The notes below the pieces were generated by a model. That model was not told the DNA's origin. It made no database searches and was given only the letters and a program-made list of their open reading frames with translations. The position numbers and the translations under genes were made by a program. DNA of 64,000 nucleotides. Source: Argopecten irradians. Taxonomy: Eukaryota > Mollusca > Bivalvia > Pectinida > Pectinidae. How positions within the stretch are numbered: position 1 is the stretch's first letter; every line of letters starts with the position of its first letter. The stretch covers positions 35,575,604-35,639,603 of the forward strand of contig NC_091142.1 of the NCBI RefSeq assembly GCF_041381155.1, written 5' to 3'. Below are positions 12,900-24,949 of this stretch, one piece after another.

Positions 12900-13200
12900 A
12901 CAGGAAATACTTTCTGATTGGCCAACCATTCACAACGATGGATATGGAGATATTTTGATTGGTCAATAATTTTGATTCAGCGCCAAAAATTATGTATCAC
13001 AAGCACATTTGCTGGCGACGGAACGATGACTTCCGCTGGGTGAGTTGATGCTAATACCTAGTTATCTTCACTTCCGCTGCATCCGGTGTTTTCCGGGATG
13101 ACCATTGTGCGAAGGGACGGGAAGGCACTTGTTTGCGTATATCTCCGGCAGTCAGTACGGAAACGATGAGTGTACGCCCAAGTCACGTGGGCTAGACACA
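12900..13200 (+). promoter_or_regulatory. Candidate promoter or first exon region
   Basis: This patch is richer in GC and CpG than its surroundings and clusters several promoter motifs: two ATTGG or CCAAT boxes (TGATTGGCCAA near 12917 and TGATTGGTCAA near 12956), an E2F-like GCGCCAAAA near 12981, two ETS-like ACTTCCG cores near 13029 and 13071, and a CACGTG E box near 13184. A strong splice-donor-like GGTGAGT begins at 13039. No downstream exon was identified, so a transcript is inferred only. It could also be a chance cluster. Confidence 0.35.
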
Positions 13201-13374
13201 TGCTAGTTACAATATAGTTATGGAAAGAAATATTCTCCGGCGATTCTTTTTAAATGTCAAATGAGGATAAATCTAAAATAGGACATATTCATTATCAAAA
13301 TTATGCGTAAAGTTGGTGTCTAATTTCATTCTAATGGTACAAACTAAAATCTTACTTCAGTAAAATGTGTTGCA

Positions 13375-14229
13375 AATGATCATATTTTTTCCAGAAACAA
13401 TCCAATTTAACATCATGTTATCATGCTTCAATAGAGACAATTGTAATACCAAAATGAACTACGTGTTGTAATGATAATATTTTTTCCAGAAACAATCCAA
13501 TTTAACATCATGTTATCATGCTTCAATAGAGACAATTGTAATACCAAAATGAACTACGTGTTGTAATGATAATATTTTTTCCAGAAACAATCCAATTTAA
13601 CATCATGTTATCATGCTTCAATAGAGACAATTGTAATACCAAAATGAACTACGTGTTGTAATGATAATATTTTTTCCAGAAACAATCCAATTTAACATCA
13701 TGTTATCATGCTTCAATAGAGACAATTGTAATACCAAAATGAACTACGTGTTGTAATGATAATATTTTTTCCAGAAACAATCCAATTTAACATCATGTTA
13801 TCATGCTTCAATAGAGACAATTGTAATACCAAAATGAACTACGTGTTGTAATGATAATATTTTTTCCAGAAACAATCCAATTTAACATCATGTTATCTTG
13901 CTTCAATAGAGACAATTGTAATACCAAAATGAACTACGTGTTGTAATGATAATATTTTTCCAGAAACAATCCAATTTAACATCATGTTATCTTGCTTCAA
14001 TAGAGACAATTGTAATACCAAAATGAACTACGTGTTGTAATGATAATATTTTTTCCAGAAACAATCCAATTTAACATCATGTTATCATGCTTCAATAGAG
14101 ACAATTGTAATACCAAAATGAACTACGTGTTGTAATGATAATATTTTTTCCAGAAACAATCCAATTTAACATCATGTTATCATGCTTCAATAGAGACAAT
14201 TGTAATACCAAAATGAACTACGTGTTGTA
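13375..14229 (+). repeat. 95-bp satellite, 9 copies
   Basis: Nine head-to-tail units start at 13375, 13470, 13565, 13660, 13755, 13850, 13945, 14039 and 14134. The period is 95 bp except for one 94-bp unit, which lost a T in its T run. The first unit is the most diverged. Units at 13850 and 13945 share the same A-to-T change (TTATCTTGC instead of TTATCATGC), so neighbouring copies were copied from each other. There is no open frame. Confidence 0.97.
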
Positions 14230-16500
14230 TGTATTGAAATGTATACTGAAGCTATATTAACTTTGTATAATGTGTGCGTTATTTCATCGGATAGAATTAT
14301 CCAGATAGAAATTTTATTTAAATGCTATCAAATGTAGAATCAATGCATGTTCTCAATGTTTAGCCGTATTGCGTCGTCTATTTATCTGTTCATGTTATAT
14401 TTAATGTTCTTGTGGAAGCACTATCATAGTTTCCTCCTTATTTTATTGTGCATCTTAGCAACAAGGATGATCTTGTTTCAGAAGTATTACACTTTATTTT
14501 CTTTTTACAAATAATTTGAAATTTCACATTGTGACACTGACATCCCAGTTAAGTTTCCCTATACACATATACCGTGGACACCCCCACTCAATACTGTGAG
14601 TTCGTAGTGGTTTCTCAAGTATTATGTAAACAAACAAAATGATGCAATGTGGATTAACTACTACGAACACTAATCAGTATAAATATATATCAATATCCGT
14701 TTGATTTACACGAAGATGAACATCATATTTGTATTCGTATGTACTGATTTTACTGCGCTGTAGGTGTAAATATCATCATCGTAGGCAGGTTTGTACTTGG
14801 AAAATTAAAATCTATGTGCATTGTAAATATTCTAATTATCAAAATGTTGAACACTTTTGGTGGTGAATAAAATATTAAACGCTCCTCTTGATGCGTGAAG
14901 ATCAAAATTGCGGCACAAATAACTTCTCGTCATTTCTTTGTTTACTACATAGACTACATAGATATATTAAACTAAGGTCAATATTAGATTGGAACAAACA
15001 TAGGATTCATGCACATATCATATCCATTCGTCAGGTAAATACGGTGTTTATGACCTAAAGGTTAAGACAGAGAGATGTTACCACAAGTTACTATTATTAC
15101 AAGAGTGTATTATATACATATGTACCGGTAATAGTTTTCATATCTTCTCTCATCCTTATTTTCATGTAATATTTCAATAGGTACAAACACATTTAATGCT
15201 TTTTCGAAATCCAATCGGATTGCTTTTTATTATTTCAAATGTTTCCTCTTCTGCAAGATCTGATTCTCGATATCTATTTTTTGCATACCGTCCAAACTCC
15301 ATATTAACATAATTATCAATGTAAACATCGGGTGTGATTATATAACACATGCTAATGTATTAGATATATTGTATTCTCTTTATTGTTCCTGTGCTGAAAT
15401 AACAAAACACCACCACATAGCAATAGTTGATATCCACATGCAATCCTGTAAAGTTGAAATGAGTAACATAGTTCATCATTCGACCTGCTACTAAGCAATT
15501 TTGCAAAAACTACTAAACTTGTTATTTTTTCTCATCTGTTCCCCTATATTTTTAACATGTCCGCTTTGTGTAAACATGCTTTGATGCAGTACACCCAAAT
15601 GTTTATTTTGGATTGTCCTATCATTTTCTAAGAATCAAACTTTATGTCTGGAGTAAAACTTATGTGTCATAACTGAGCTAAGAATTTTACGTATTATTTC
15701 TCTTCAGTAATTTATTGAAAACCCGACAGGTTTGATAAATTCAGCTATGAAAATCATTCTGTTGGACAAGCAAGCATGCATGATGCCTTATAAACATACA
15801 TTACTACACAAAATGTGTGCACTGTAAAATTCTTGTTTTTATGTTTTATGTATGTTTCGATGAAGACATATCTTCAGAAATCACCAGGAATCTAACCCAA
15901 ATATTGTTAAAAAGGATACCCTGCCGACAGAGCGCAATCAACGGTTAGCATATGGACAATAGATAATTGATGACACATATTTGACCATCAATTTAAATTA
16001 GTTACGTTGATCCGTACACTTATCATTCATTATGAGGTCAGGGCGAAAACATAATTTGACCGGAATGCAATATTTTATTTTCGTTTCAAATTAAATGAAA
16101 ATTAAAGTTGGTCAAGTTTGTTACATTTACAACTTGATGAAAATTCAAATTAGCCCGTTCTAGTTTTTAATTAATAAAAAAAAATGTCGGCGGTGCAGAA
16201 TCATTAACTCATTTCTAACGAGCAAAGATAAAATTGTATTGAACGCCGTTTACTCCTTCCATTTAACTTTAGAAACTAAATCTAATTAGGGTACGACCCC
16301 TCCATCCAATATACAAGGTGGATTCAGTTTAACCTCTTATTAGAAATTGATGAGGTAAAGCTCAATTTTGGTTTAATGTAAACAACCTTCCACCCAGTAT
16401 TGAAAGACAATACTATTGTTACCAATATAATGACTTTGTTTATTGTTAAATACATCGCCATATTTGCTGCATTGCATTGAAGAATAGTGACGTTTCCGTA
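14230..16500. other. Non-coding, nothing recognised
   Basis: AT-rich sequence following the satellite. No convincing repeats, RNA genes or conserved frames were seen. Confidence 0.45.
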
Positions 16501-16552
16501 TACCGACAACCACGACCGAGCGGAAATCTACCGTGGGTTCCAGTCAGTGGTC

Positions 16553-16570
16553 TGACGTCATGGTATATAG
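16553..16570 (+). promoter_or_regulatory. Palindromic CRE next to a TATA-like box
   Basis: A full TGACGTCA (16553-16560) is followed three bases later by TATATAG. It lies just downstream of a locally GC-richer stretch. No gene start can be assigned, so this is a weak candidate regulatory site. Confidence 0.25.
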
Positions 16571-16721
16571 TAACAGTTGTTTTCACAGAATAGCAGGATG
16601 ACCGGATAATAACAGGATACTGATAGATGGGTTGATAAAGCTTAAGACGTCCGGAAGGATGACAAAAAGAGAGAGTAATTTGAAATTATCAAGGAATATA
16701 GGGTTTGATTTGTTAGGTCTT

Positions 16722-16972
16722 ATAAACAGTCAGTATCATTTAAGGACATGGTAGGTTTATGAGTTGGAGGAAAACCAGCGTGTCTGACAACTGATCCATG
16801 GGTTTTAATCACAAACCAAAGATCACAGGTGGTAGGCTAGAAATAAAATATTAGCTAAAAGAAATAATTCACAATTGGACAAGACACATGCCCTTATAAG
16901 AGATAAGGATATATGGAAGGCTTGTGGGAATACGTCCGGTATCTAACCACTTAGACACTGGTTCCTGTGGTA
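16722..16972 (-). mobile_element. Decayed tRNA-derived SINE, same group as the 8349 copy
   Basis: The block order matches the better-preserved SINE. The tail and central domain appear as ATAAACAGTCAGTATCATTT, AAGGACATGG and GGAGGAAAACC (compare AACAGCCAGGGTCATG, AAGGACGTGCC and GGGGGAAAGCC). The tRNA head follows as GGAAGGCTTGTGG, TACGTCCGG and TCTAACCACTTAGACAC. The A box is damaged and extra sequence separates the two halves, so this is an old insertion. Confidence 0.55.
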
Positions 16973-16974
16973 CT

Positions 16975-18475
16975 ATATAAATCATAAGGACCAGGATATG
17001 GCCGAAATGGGGGAACGTAAAAAAGGGCGGAACAAGGATATTGTATGCTATTTGGTAAAAAAATAAATTCTTGTTAAGAATTCGCTCATTGCATGTCAAT
17101 CCTGCAGATGTAGTAAATACAATATTTACACTTGTCTTACCTTAAAAGAATAAATAAAGATCTACCATTTTCTTTTCCGAGGTACTACCTTTAAATCATT
17201 AGTACGGTATTGTACTGTACCTATATATTATGGGACGAAGTTGCAATTTGGCAAGTGGTTAAGATCTGTGACCGCTACAAGCATATTGTTCTTTTTATTA
17301 TGTGCTCAAACTATTCGTGAAGTAAATGCAAGTTAATTTTGTTTTCTCTTTCCTCTTTCAGTTAATGAAACAATTCCTCCTTCAACCAACAAACCATTAA
17401 AACCCATTGCCTTCTTTCTGGAATAGAAAATAAAAGTTTCTTTAAATTAATGAAAACATAAGAATATATATATATATATTGGTGCCTTAAGATGAGGTTA
17501 CAACACCAAACAAATACAATATATTCTGCGTAATATATGTCGATTCACTGTTCAATGGCGATCAATAAACGCTTGGTAATTAGGACGATTGCGGGAAACA
17601 AAAGACGACCCTCGTTGTGAAAATTAACCTTTTATTTATTGTTATTAAATTGTTCAGAAGGTGATGGTGTACATGCTACATAAATACAATTAACGTTAAT
17701 TAAATACCTTGTACGACTCTACAAAATTATCAGAATCTTTTTACATTTTAAAAAAAAATCCAAAGTCGTTTCATGAAAAGATAGTGGGCCTTTCAACGTC
17801 ATCAGTTGGATTCGTGTACAGGTATAAATATATATGTTAACATTGGATCTCACAACGTTTTGCTTAAATCTCTGTCATAATAATTGACATAAAGTGTCAG
17901 GCACTGTATGCTAGATCCACTAGATCCGGATTTATTATATTCACTCATACAATGATCGTAATACCGAAAAAAAACGGAATTCGACGAAAGTTCCAGAATT
18001 TTGTTTTTATCACAATCATATGCAAATTTTTTTGATGAAGTAATGGATCATGGATTTGTGTTTCTGAAGTACACAACTACACTTATATATAGTAATACTT
18101 CGCCATAGTTGTATTTAAAACATGTATGTAGGCGCTGTAAGTGTTATTTATCCGAACACACGTCTCTGTATATTTATCAAGAAGTTGGAGGTCCCTTATC
18201 AAACGGATACTTAAAGCAAAATAAAAATTTAGTCCAGGAATTTTATTGTAAAAATCGGGTTACCCTCAAACTAATTGCAATCGAATTTCTTTTTGTGTTT
18301 TTATCTGTTAGATGTCTTGTTGAACATACAAAAGTCTGAAAGGTTAACATCACCAATAGTTAGTGACAATACCATCTAAAACCAGCAATTACAACATTCA
18401 TTCACACACGACAGATACTGAATAGGATGGTCCGTGAAACAAACAGGCTTACTATTTTCAACACGATGGTATAAT
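16975..18475. other. Non-coding; includes an AT dinucleotide run at 17464-17479
   Basis: AT-rich. An uninterrupted (AT)n microsatellite of about 16 bp is the only repeat seen. The 76-codon frame at 18109-18339 has no recognisable domain. Confidence 0.45.
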
Positions 18476-18477
18476 TA

Positions 18478-18790
18478 ATTTTTCTTTGTTTTCATACCAA
18501 ATCTGGCTTTCTGATTGGCCAATATTTTTTTTTGCATGCCACTATTTGAAGAAAAAAAATCCGAGAATGGCGCGAAACCCCGACGTTATCGTGACGTCAC
18601 AATAGAGACATTGACGTTGCGTATTGATTCGGAAAAAAGAATCCCTTAAAAAAACCGCTACAATGTTACATTTAAACATACTTCAATTTATCAATTAAAG
18701 AATAAAATTAATTATTAGAATTGATGTCACTATTTTTTAATTAAAAAAAAAAATGTTTGCAATCTTTTGTGAGAATCCGCTACTTACATT
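18478..18790 (-). repeat. Dispersed repeat family R1, copy 3 (inverted)
   Basis: On the minus strand this copy reads, in order, GATTCTCACAAAAG, GTGACATCAATTC, CAATACGCAACGTCAATG, GTGACGTCACGATAACGTCG, GCGCCATTCTCGGA, GGCATGCAAAAA and CCAATCAGAAAGCCAG. These are the blocks of the copy at 7873-8312. It lacks the left half of the palindromic head. Confidence 0.7.
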
Positions 18791-20340
18791 AAGTTTCATA
18801 GAAGTGTACTTTAAAAACAACACATGACATTTCTTAAGGTTCGTTTGTTATAGGAACGGTGCATTCATGTGATATGTGACAAGTCATATATTATAAAAAC
18901 ACAAACGCACCTATTTCGACAACATGGTTCAAGTTGTGTAAAGAATCAAGATAGTGACAATAATGCTGTCTCACATTGTTTGTACACTTGATGTTCGAAA
19001 AATAACAATAGCAACAACAACGTACAAATATATCATATTTTGATAGATGTTGTAAAGTTATTATTTATCCATTGTTCATTCTTACAATTTTTCATCTTCC
19101 TCAAAATTCGTTAAAATGATAAAAGTTTATATAGAATATTAGTCGCATGTTATTTTAATCAAATATAAATAATTTCAATCGAGTGATGATGAATTGGAAC
19201 ATTGAAAGTTCTAACGAATTCTCAAAAAATATTGGCAGTGTAAAAAGGTTAGGGCTAAAATATTATATGAACCATTCTGTGATGTTATTTATAAATAGTT
19301 ACAAATGTATCTTAATAAAGTGTCTGAACTAATTCTGTAGCCCTTCAATATGGCAATAATTGGAAGGCACGCATATAGATGTTCTCTTCAATGATAAAAG
19401 GAATAAAACGACATACACCATCAAAAATACAGAAACTGAGTGCTATTATCCTACCGGAGTTTAAGCTAGAGACAAGAGTTTAGGGGATACCGGTCCTCGT
19501 CACAATCCAATCGAGACTATGTGTTTAAAAGTTATGACGACGTATTGTTAAAGATATGAATTTCCTTATAAACTTAGCTCTCGTACAGCGGCCTATGCGT
19601 TAGAAGATTTTGCGTATCATTGCTATTTGCTTTCATCCGCGATGTTTTTTTTATCAGCTTCAAATAACCATGTGGTGTTCACGTCCTTCTGGTAATTTTG
19701 TTTTGATCGATAACTATTCTTATTGTCTTATTCTATTCCATTTTTATGTTATCATTATGCACTAAGTGTTTTTTGGTTGCCGCTCGGATTGTGTGTATCA
19801 TAGTTATTTTTCGGATTGAACATAATAGTTATTTCTGCAAATGATATATGTTGCTGATTATTGATATACTATTTAATTTGTTGTTATTCGCTCAGTATTC
19901 GCTCAAGTAACACTCATTGTAAAATGAATAGATGAAGGATTTGATATAAATTGAATTATTTTCAATTAAATCTTGGTAAATATGAATTTTGTGTTTATCT
20001 TTTATTTGATAATACTAACTTATAGAGATGTATTATAGTTTCTTGAAACAGTCTTCTATTGTACTCTAACGCGTACTATGGACGTTCGGTTGCATAATAG
20101 ATTTAAAGAGTTATTTCATTGATGCTGAAATCCTTTCCGTTCGTACCGGATCCGGAAAAAACTTACATAATCCATGCCATATTTACTTAACGAGTCGTTG
20201 TTCTTATTCATTTCAAATGCACATAGTAGCTTATTGTGTTAATGATAACATAATTTATAAGGTTATTGACAAATTCAAAATATGATAAATAAGAAAAAAA
20301 AAGAAAAAAAACATTCTGTGAACATATCCCCTTTTCAATA
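18791..20340. other. Non-coding, nothing recognised
   Basis: AT-rich sequence up to the first tRNA-Leu remnant. No frames or repeats of note. Confidence 0.45.
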
Positions 20341-20351
20341 AAATATTTATC

Positions 20352-20372
20352 TGGCAGCGGTGGGATTCGAAC
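20352..20372 (-). pseudogene. tRNA-Leu 3' fragment (first piece of an interrupted copy)
   Basis: 21 bp identical to the 3' end of the array tRNA (acceptor 3' strand, T-stem and start of the T-loop), including the discriminator base. The last 11 bp, GGGATTCGAAC, recur at 20911-20921, where the rest of a tRNA-Leu copy starts. I infer that one tRNA gene was split by an insertion of about 538 bp with an 11-bp duplication. A primer-binding site of a retroelement is the alternative, because such sites also copy tRNA 3' ends. Confidence 0.55.
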
Positions 20373-20529
20373 TCAGCATTCTAGGGAAAAGTTTAATTTT
20401 TAGAAATTTTATAATCTATTATATCAAATTATTGCTAATTTGATTTAATTTATAACATGGTGACGAATGTGGCATTATAGGGAAAAGTTTAAGTTAAATA
20501 TATTATTTGTAAACTGTACATATCTTTAG

Positions 20530-20905
20530 TCCATGTCTGTAAATGTGGCCTAGCCTTAGGGACCTGTCGTCGTGTCGCGTAACATGTTGTCGAGACATTG
20601 GTGAAAGCTATTTAACCAAACAGTTACACATGACTATGATTTATCATGTCTGCTAAAGGTCAGCATTTCGATGTAACTTAGAATAACTCTGTGATTAACA
20701 TTGATTTATAGATATTACTCAACACAAACATGTAGGGCTATTTAAAGGCAAGCAAACCATGCATAGAGTGTCAACTTTCCCCAGTATTCGACCATGAATA
20801 CTGGGCCATACTTTGTCATGAGGAATAAAGCACTGAAACTACAATGCTGCGTTTGACTCAACTTTACTCTACACCAACAATACACCTCATCGACATTAAC
20901 CTTTA
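20530..20905 (+). mobile_element. Possible solo LTR (Ty3/Gypsy-type), fossil
   Basis: Between the two tRNA-Leu pieces lies a stretch with the order of parts expected of an LTR: an upstream region, a TATTTAAA box (20739-20746), an AATAAA signal (20824-20829), and a U5-like end finishing near CATCGACATTAAC. No internal coding region is attached, so if it is an LTR it is a solo one. The boundaries are approximate. The family assignment is an inference from layout only. Confidence 0.35.
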
Positions 20906-20910
20906 CTTTT

Positions 20911-20981
20911 GGGATTCGAACCCACGCCTCCGAAGAGACTGGTGCCTTAAACCAGCGCCTTAGACCGCTCGGCCACGCTAC
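20911..20981 (-). pseudogene. tRNA-Leu(AAG) copy lacking its 3' acceptor strand
   Basis: From the T-loop to the 5' end it matches the array consensus except that the first base of the gene is changed. The 3' acceptor strand and most of the T-stem's 3' strand are missing, replaced by the inserted sequence. It cannot form an acceptor stem and is a pseudogene. Confidence 0.8.
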
Positions 20982-22412
20982 TTATATAGATATTTTTCGA
21001 TAAAAGACCCAAATTATTACTACTGTTGCACCCTTGATCTCTATATCTGCAAGCCACGATTACATATACTAAGGTTATCTACGCTTTTCACCCTCTTTGA
21101 TCAAATTGTCCAAATTGCATGTGTTGAGTTAACGATTGCACGCCATATATACCATAAATGTTGCCAGATCATTCTATAGTGACGCCGTCAAATGCAACCG
21201 CTTATACCTTTAGCGAAATTAGAATGGTTTTTTAAACACTGAAAACAGGAAACTACAAGCGATACTTATTTGGTATAAGATGTAAAGCCGCTGTTACGAT
21301 GATTGACGGCGTTTAATATTATAATTTTCATTTTATCCCTTATACAAAACAATCTGAGGTTTTGGCTCAATAACTTGTCGGGAAAATGTACCGATGTGCA
21401 ATCAAAGACACATAATGATTCCTTATTGTTTCCTCAGATTTTATTTTCTTCATTTCCTTAACAGCTACAGAAGTGATAGGTATTCCTCGGGTACCGATAA
21501 TGATAGCTCCATATACTTCAGGGACAGTGCAATGAAAACCAGCGTAGTTTTCACAGGAGATTATGACACGAGTGTTTTTCAGTAGCTTTGTCAGAGAGAC
21601 GTTGGAAATGCTTGACGTGTATATGTACCTGATATCCCACCCTCCCAACCTATTGTGTAATTCTACTTATATAAAAAGTGTGTTACATGACTATGGTACA
21701 GCTCATTTGCATATATAATAAATATTATCACCCAACGTTTTACAAACGTTTTCAGAAGGGAGTTAACTCGTAGAAATAGTATCACACCAAAGTAAAAGTT
21801 GTTTCCTTTTCTTTTTCGGTAATTCTGGTTTCAAGGTTATTTTTTTTTACACAATTATCAAAATGAACGCAGAAAGGTCAGGTATACAGATGGATAGATA
21901 TTCTTTATTTCCTCATTTTTATGAGATTACAACAGAATGAATGCATGCTAACAACTACTCATACATATTTGTGTTATATTCTCAAATTTGTTCAATAGTA
22001 TTTTTCGCCATAATTTTCATAGCATATACATGTATGTGAGAAACATTTGTGTATAGCTTAATTAATTTTCCTACAGACAACTAGACAGATTTTAATTTGA
22101 AACGTTTTGATGGTTTTATATATTTTAGCCCTTCACAATGTATATGCATGGTAATCCTCTTCACTTAAGGCCATGATACTTGTAATCACTCAAAAATAGA
22201 TGAGTTTAATGTGGTATTTTGTCTTCAATAAACTATAAATCAACTTAATAGGGATATTCTTCCCGAGGGTCACAAAATGTTGTAAAACCCGGGGCTTGCC
22301 GAGGGTTTTGCAACATTTTGTGATCCTGATTTTCTATAAAAATATAATTTGAAAGTGGTTTGATTAGCTATTGCTAGTATAGGTGATAAGAAGATTGTCC
22401 AAAATTATAACC
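20982..22412. repeat. Array spacer, family a copy 1
   Basis: Closely similar to 29985-31660 and 35974-37453, and recognisable in degraded form at about 25150-26400. Relative to the copy at 35974 it lacks about 70 bp near 22247. It holds a hairpin palindrome at 22268-22326. No conserved frame survives across copies. Confidence 0.8.
22268..22326. repeat. Hairpin palindrome in spacer family a
   Basis: The left arm TCACAAAATGTTGTAAAACC is mirrored by a right arm GGTTTTGCAACATTTTGTGA, with a GC-rich loop of about 12 bp containing GGCTTGCCGA. The same hairpin is present in the sister spacers at about 31508-31569 and 37309-37376. It may be the remnant of a small inverted-repeat element. Confidence 0.75.
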
Positions 22413-22484
22413 TGGAAGCGGTGGGATTCGAACCCACGCCACGAAGAGACTGGTGCCTTAAACCAGCGCCTTAGACCACGCTAC
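22413..22484 (-). pseudogene. tRNA-Leu copy with D-arm deletion
   Basis: The anticodon arm with AAG is present, but about 8 bp of the D-arm (complement CGCTCGGC) are gone. A further base is missing in the variable arm, and the acceptor has a C-to-A change on the plus strand (GGAAGCGG). The A box is destroyed, so transcription is unlikely. Confidence 0.85.
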
Positions 22485-23352
22485 ATTGCCGTAGTGATAT
22501 TTGCCTGATAATTTCTATCAATGTACGCTTAATAACGAGAGAGAAGCAATCTTTGTGTAGATGAAACTATACAGAATATAATGTACAACCATAATGAAAT
22601 TGTTGACGTTTTTAAATATTTTAGTCCTTTACAATGTACGGTAAAATTAATTTCACTTCTGGTTAGGATTCTTCTTAAAACTCCTAACGCACATTCAGGT
22701 AATATCGATAAGATATTTATTCTTCTTGAATAAATTACTATGGAATTCAATGAATTTTGATGCAATATCATATGATCAGACTAGCAAAGCATACTAATGT
22801 ATTATAGTATCCCTATTTTTAGCGTACAATGTCATCATCAACGTCTCACATGTAGTTGTAAAACGACCATTTCAACTTTGCATCAATGTTTTACATGTAA
22901 ATAAACAAATGCTCATAAGCGATATCGATTTATAAAAATTCTCGACATATTTCTCGGGTATAATATCGTGATTTCCTTATTATCGTAATCTGCAGATACC
23001 TCCGTTTGTTCTTCGAGGAAGAGTGTTAAGTAATCTACGCGGGTACAGAATATAAGGTCTTAAAACATTATCACATACTATCAACAGACACCCGATTGTT
23101 AATGCGCTTACGTTTTTTAATTATTATTTTCTTTTTATATAAAGTGTACCTGTATATGTTTAATGTTTTATGTTATTCACACCTCTAATTCATTTCTATA
23201 TAACTATAATATGACAGAAGTTTCAGTAGATGTGAATATAGATGTGTAGGTTATAAGAAGACTGTCCAAAATATTTAACTAATATGACAGAAGTTTCAGT
23301 AGGTGTTAATATAGATGTGTAGGTTATAAGAAGATTGTCCAAAAGAACAACC
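22485..23352. repeat. Array spacer, family b copy 1
   Basis: Repeated almost exactly at about 26620-27318 and, with many small indels, at 31739-32660. Near its end a segment containing GACAGAAGTTTCAGTAG and ATAGATGTGTAGGTTATAAG occurs twice in tandem (about 23214 and 23283). Confidence 0.8.
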
Positions 23353-23434
23353 TGGCAGCGGTGGGATTCGAACCCACGCCTCCGAAGAGACTGGTGCCTT
23401 AAACCAGCGCCTTAGACAGCTCGGCCACGCTACC
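23353..23434 (-). tRNA. tRNA-Leu(AAG), D-loop variant
   Basis: 82 nt with one change from the consensus: the D-loop G18 becomes T (AGCTGTC instead of AGCGGTC). G18 normally pairs with position 55 to hold the tRNA elbow, so function may be reduced. The acceptor, anticodon and T arms are intact, and a T4 terminator (complement 23341-23344) follows. The same change occurs in the copy at 27319, so it predates that duplication. Confidence 0.75.
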
Positions 23435-24949
23435 TATATGTTACACTGCCGTATCCCTAAAATACGTTGATACGTTGAATAAAATGCTAACATTTTTATA
23501 TCTTCACCATTATCTTATATCATTTAGTAACTTATTTTATTTGTTTATTTTTTTATACTGTAGCACTTTTTTATTTACATACTTCTGTTCTGTTAACACC
23601 ATATTTATAACATGATGCTAGTTGTGATTCCATTTCATTTGCTTTAGTAGCATAAATGTATGTTAACCGCCAGTGGACATAACTCCATGCTTTATGCGAT
23701 CACCTTAAAAAAAATCAAAACTGTCTAATACTACGTCAGATTGTTTTAAATGTCATCTAGATTTTTCTTCTTTTCTGTGGTCAACGTCAGCAGAATAGGA
23801 CTTGTATTGTACCCTTCATCTCTCTGTGTGAAATGCAATCATATATGCCTTCTCTGTAGACATGAAATACCATATAAATAAAAGAGTATATGGCGTGTCA
23901 TGTTTTACGAAGACGAAACCTCTCGAGCGGAAGATTTGCTTCATCAAAGATAACTAGCCAACATCGATCCTATAGGGACTTAAGGTCGTGTTTATTTCTA
24001 TTATATTTACTTATCTACTAGTAAAGGTTATTATTAAATCTGAACGGGAAAGTTTTGTTACAGTCGTGTCAAAATAATCCACTGCAGGAAATATAAGAGG
24101 GAATAACACCAGTCCAAATACAGCATTATAGTGGCAATGATTATAATCATATCATTGATGAAAGATTGTACCATCAGCAGAAACAACATAGCATTAACAC
24201 ATGATTTTTGTTTGTTTGTTTGTTTGTTTATTTTTATTATTATGCTTTGGTATAGTATGATATACATGTGGTTCACACGTCTAGTTCATGCTTACCATAC
24301 CCTACGGCAAAACATTGTAATACAAGACAAAGTTTTTATTACTCTTTTAACTAGTTTTTATATTTGCCTGAAATATATATGCGAAACTTCAGATAGTTTA
24401 CAACATTTTTTCTGTTGTTTTCTATTACTTAGTTGCCGTATTCACTAACAATACATCATTATATTGATTGTCCTTATTATTTACACGCTTCTGTAGCTAA
24501 TATATTTCTATTTCGATCATATCCATATAATCAGATGTTATCTATATATTATCTGCATACAATATAATACATATCATAGTTATCAGTTATAATATCAGTT
24601 ATGTTGGAGACATCACGATAACAGTTTGCCTTACAAACACGGATATGTTTTTCTTTCAATTTCGACATACATTTACGTATGCTAAATGTCTAAGTACCTT
24701 CTTATGATGCTTTTAGCTTGTGGTATCAGTATTATTTCTCGCAAAACTTATCACTTTCTATTATTATGACAAAGGTAATAATACAATTTTGTATTTTGTC
24801 AGCTTTGCAATATTCAATATCAATAACAACACCATAATCTTAATACCATAAATATATATCCATATCAGAAGTTTATTATTATCAAATACATTTATTCACT
24901 GTCTAAATAAACAAGGAAAATGTGTCCCTATAGTTCTAAAAGAATAATC
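23435..24949. repeat. Array spacer, family c copy 1
   Basis: Sister copies lie at 27401-28890, 32743-34985, 37535-39116 and, in part, 44225-45078. The block holds a (TTTG)n stretch near 24208 whose copy number differs between sisters. Two overlapping frames (24058-24276 minus, 24131-24448 plus) recur in the sisters but with varying ends. Confidence 0.8.

Noticed and set aside
13375-14229. CRISPR-like array from regular repeats
   Set aside because: Units are continuous 95-bp copies without unique spacers, and the genome is that of an animal.
24058-24448. Pair of overlapping frames repeated in spacer family c (also near 28021, 34114, 38200 and 44117)
   Set aside because: The frames recur because the DNA is duplicated. 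Their ends shift with (TTTG)n length and indels, and no domain is visible. Not supported as genes.
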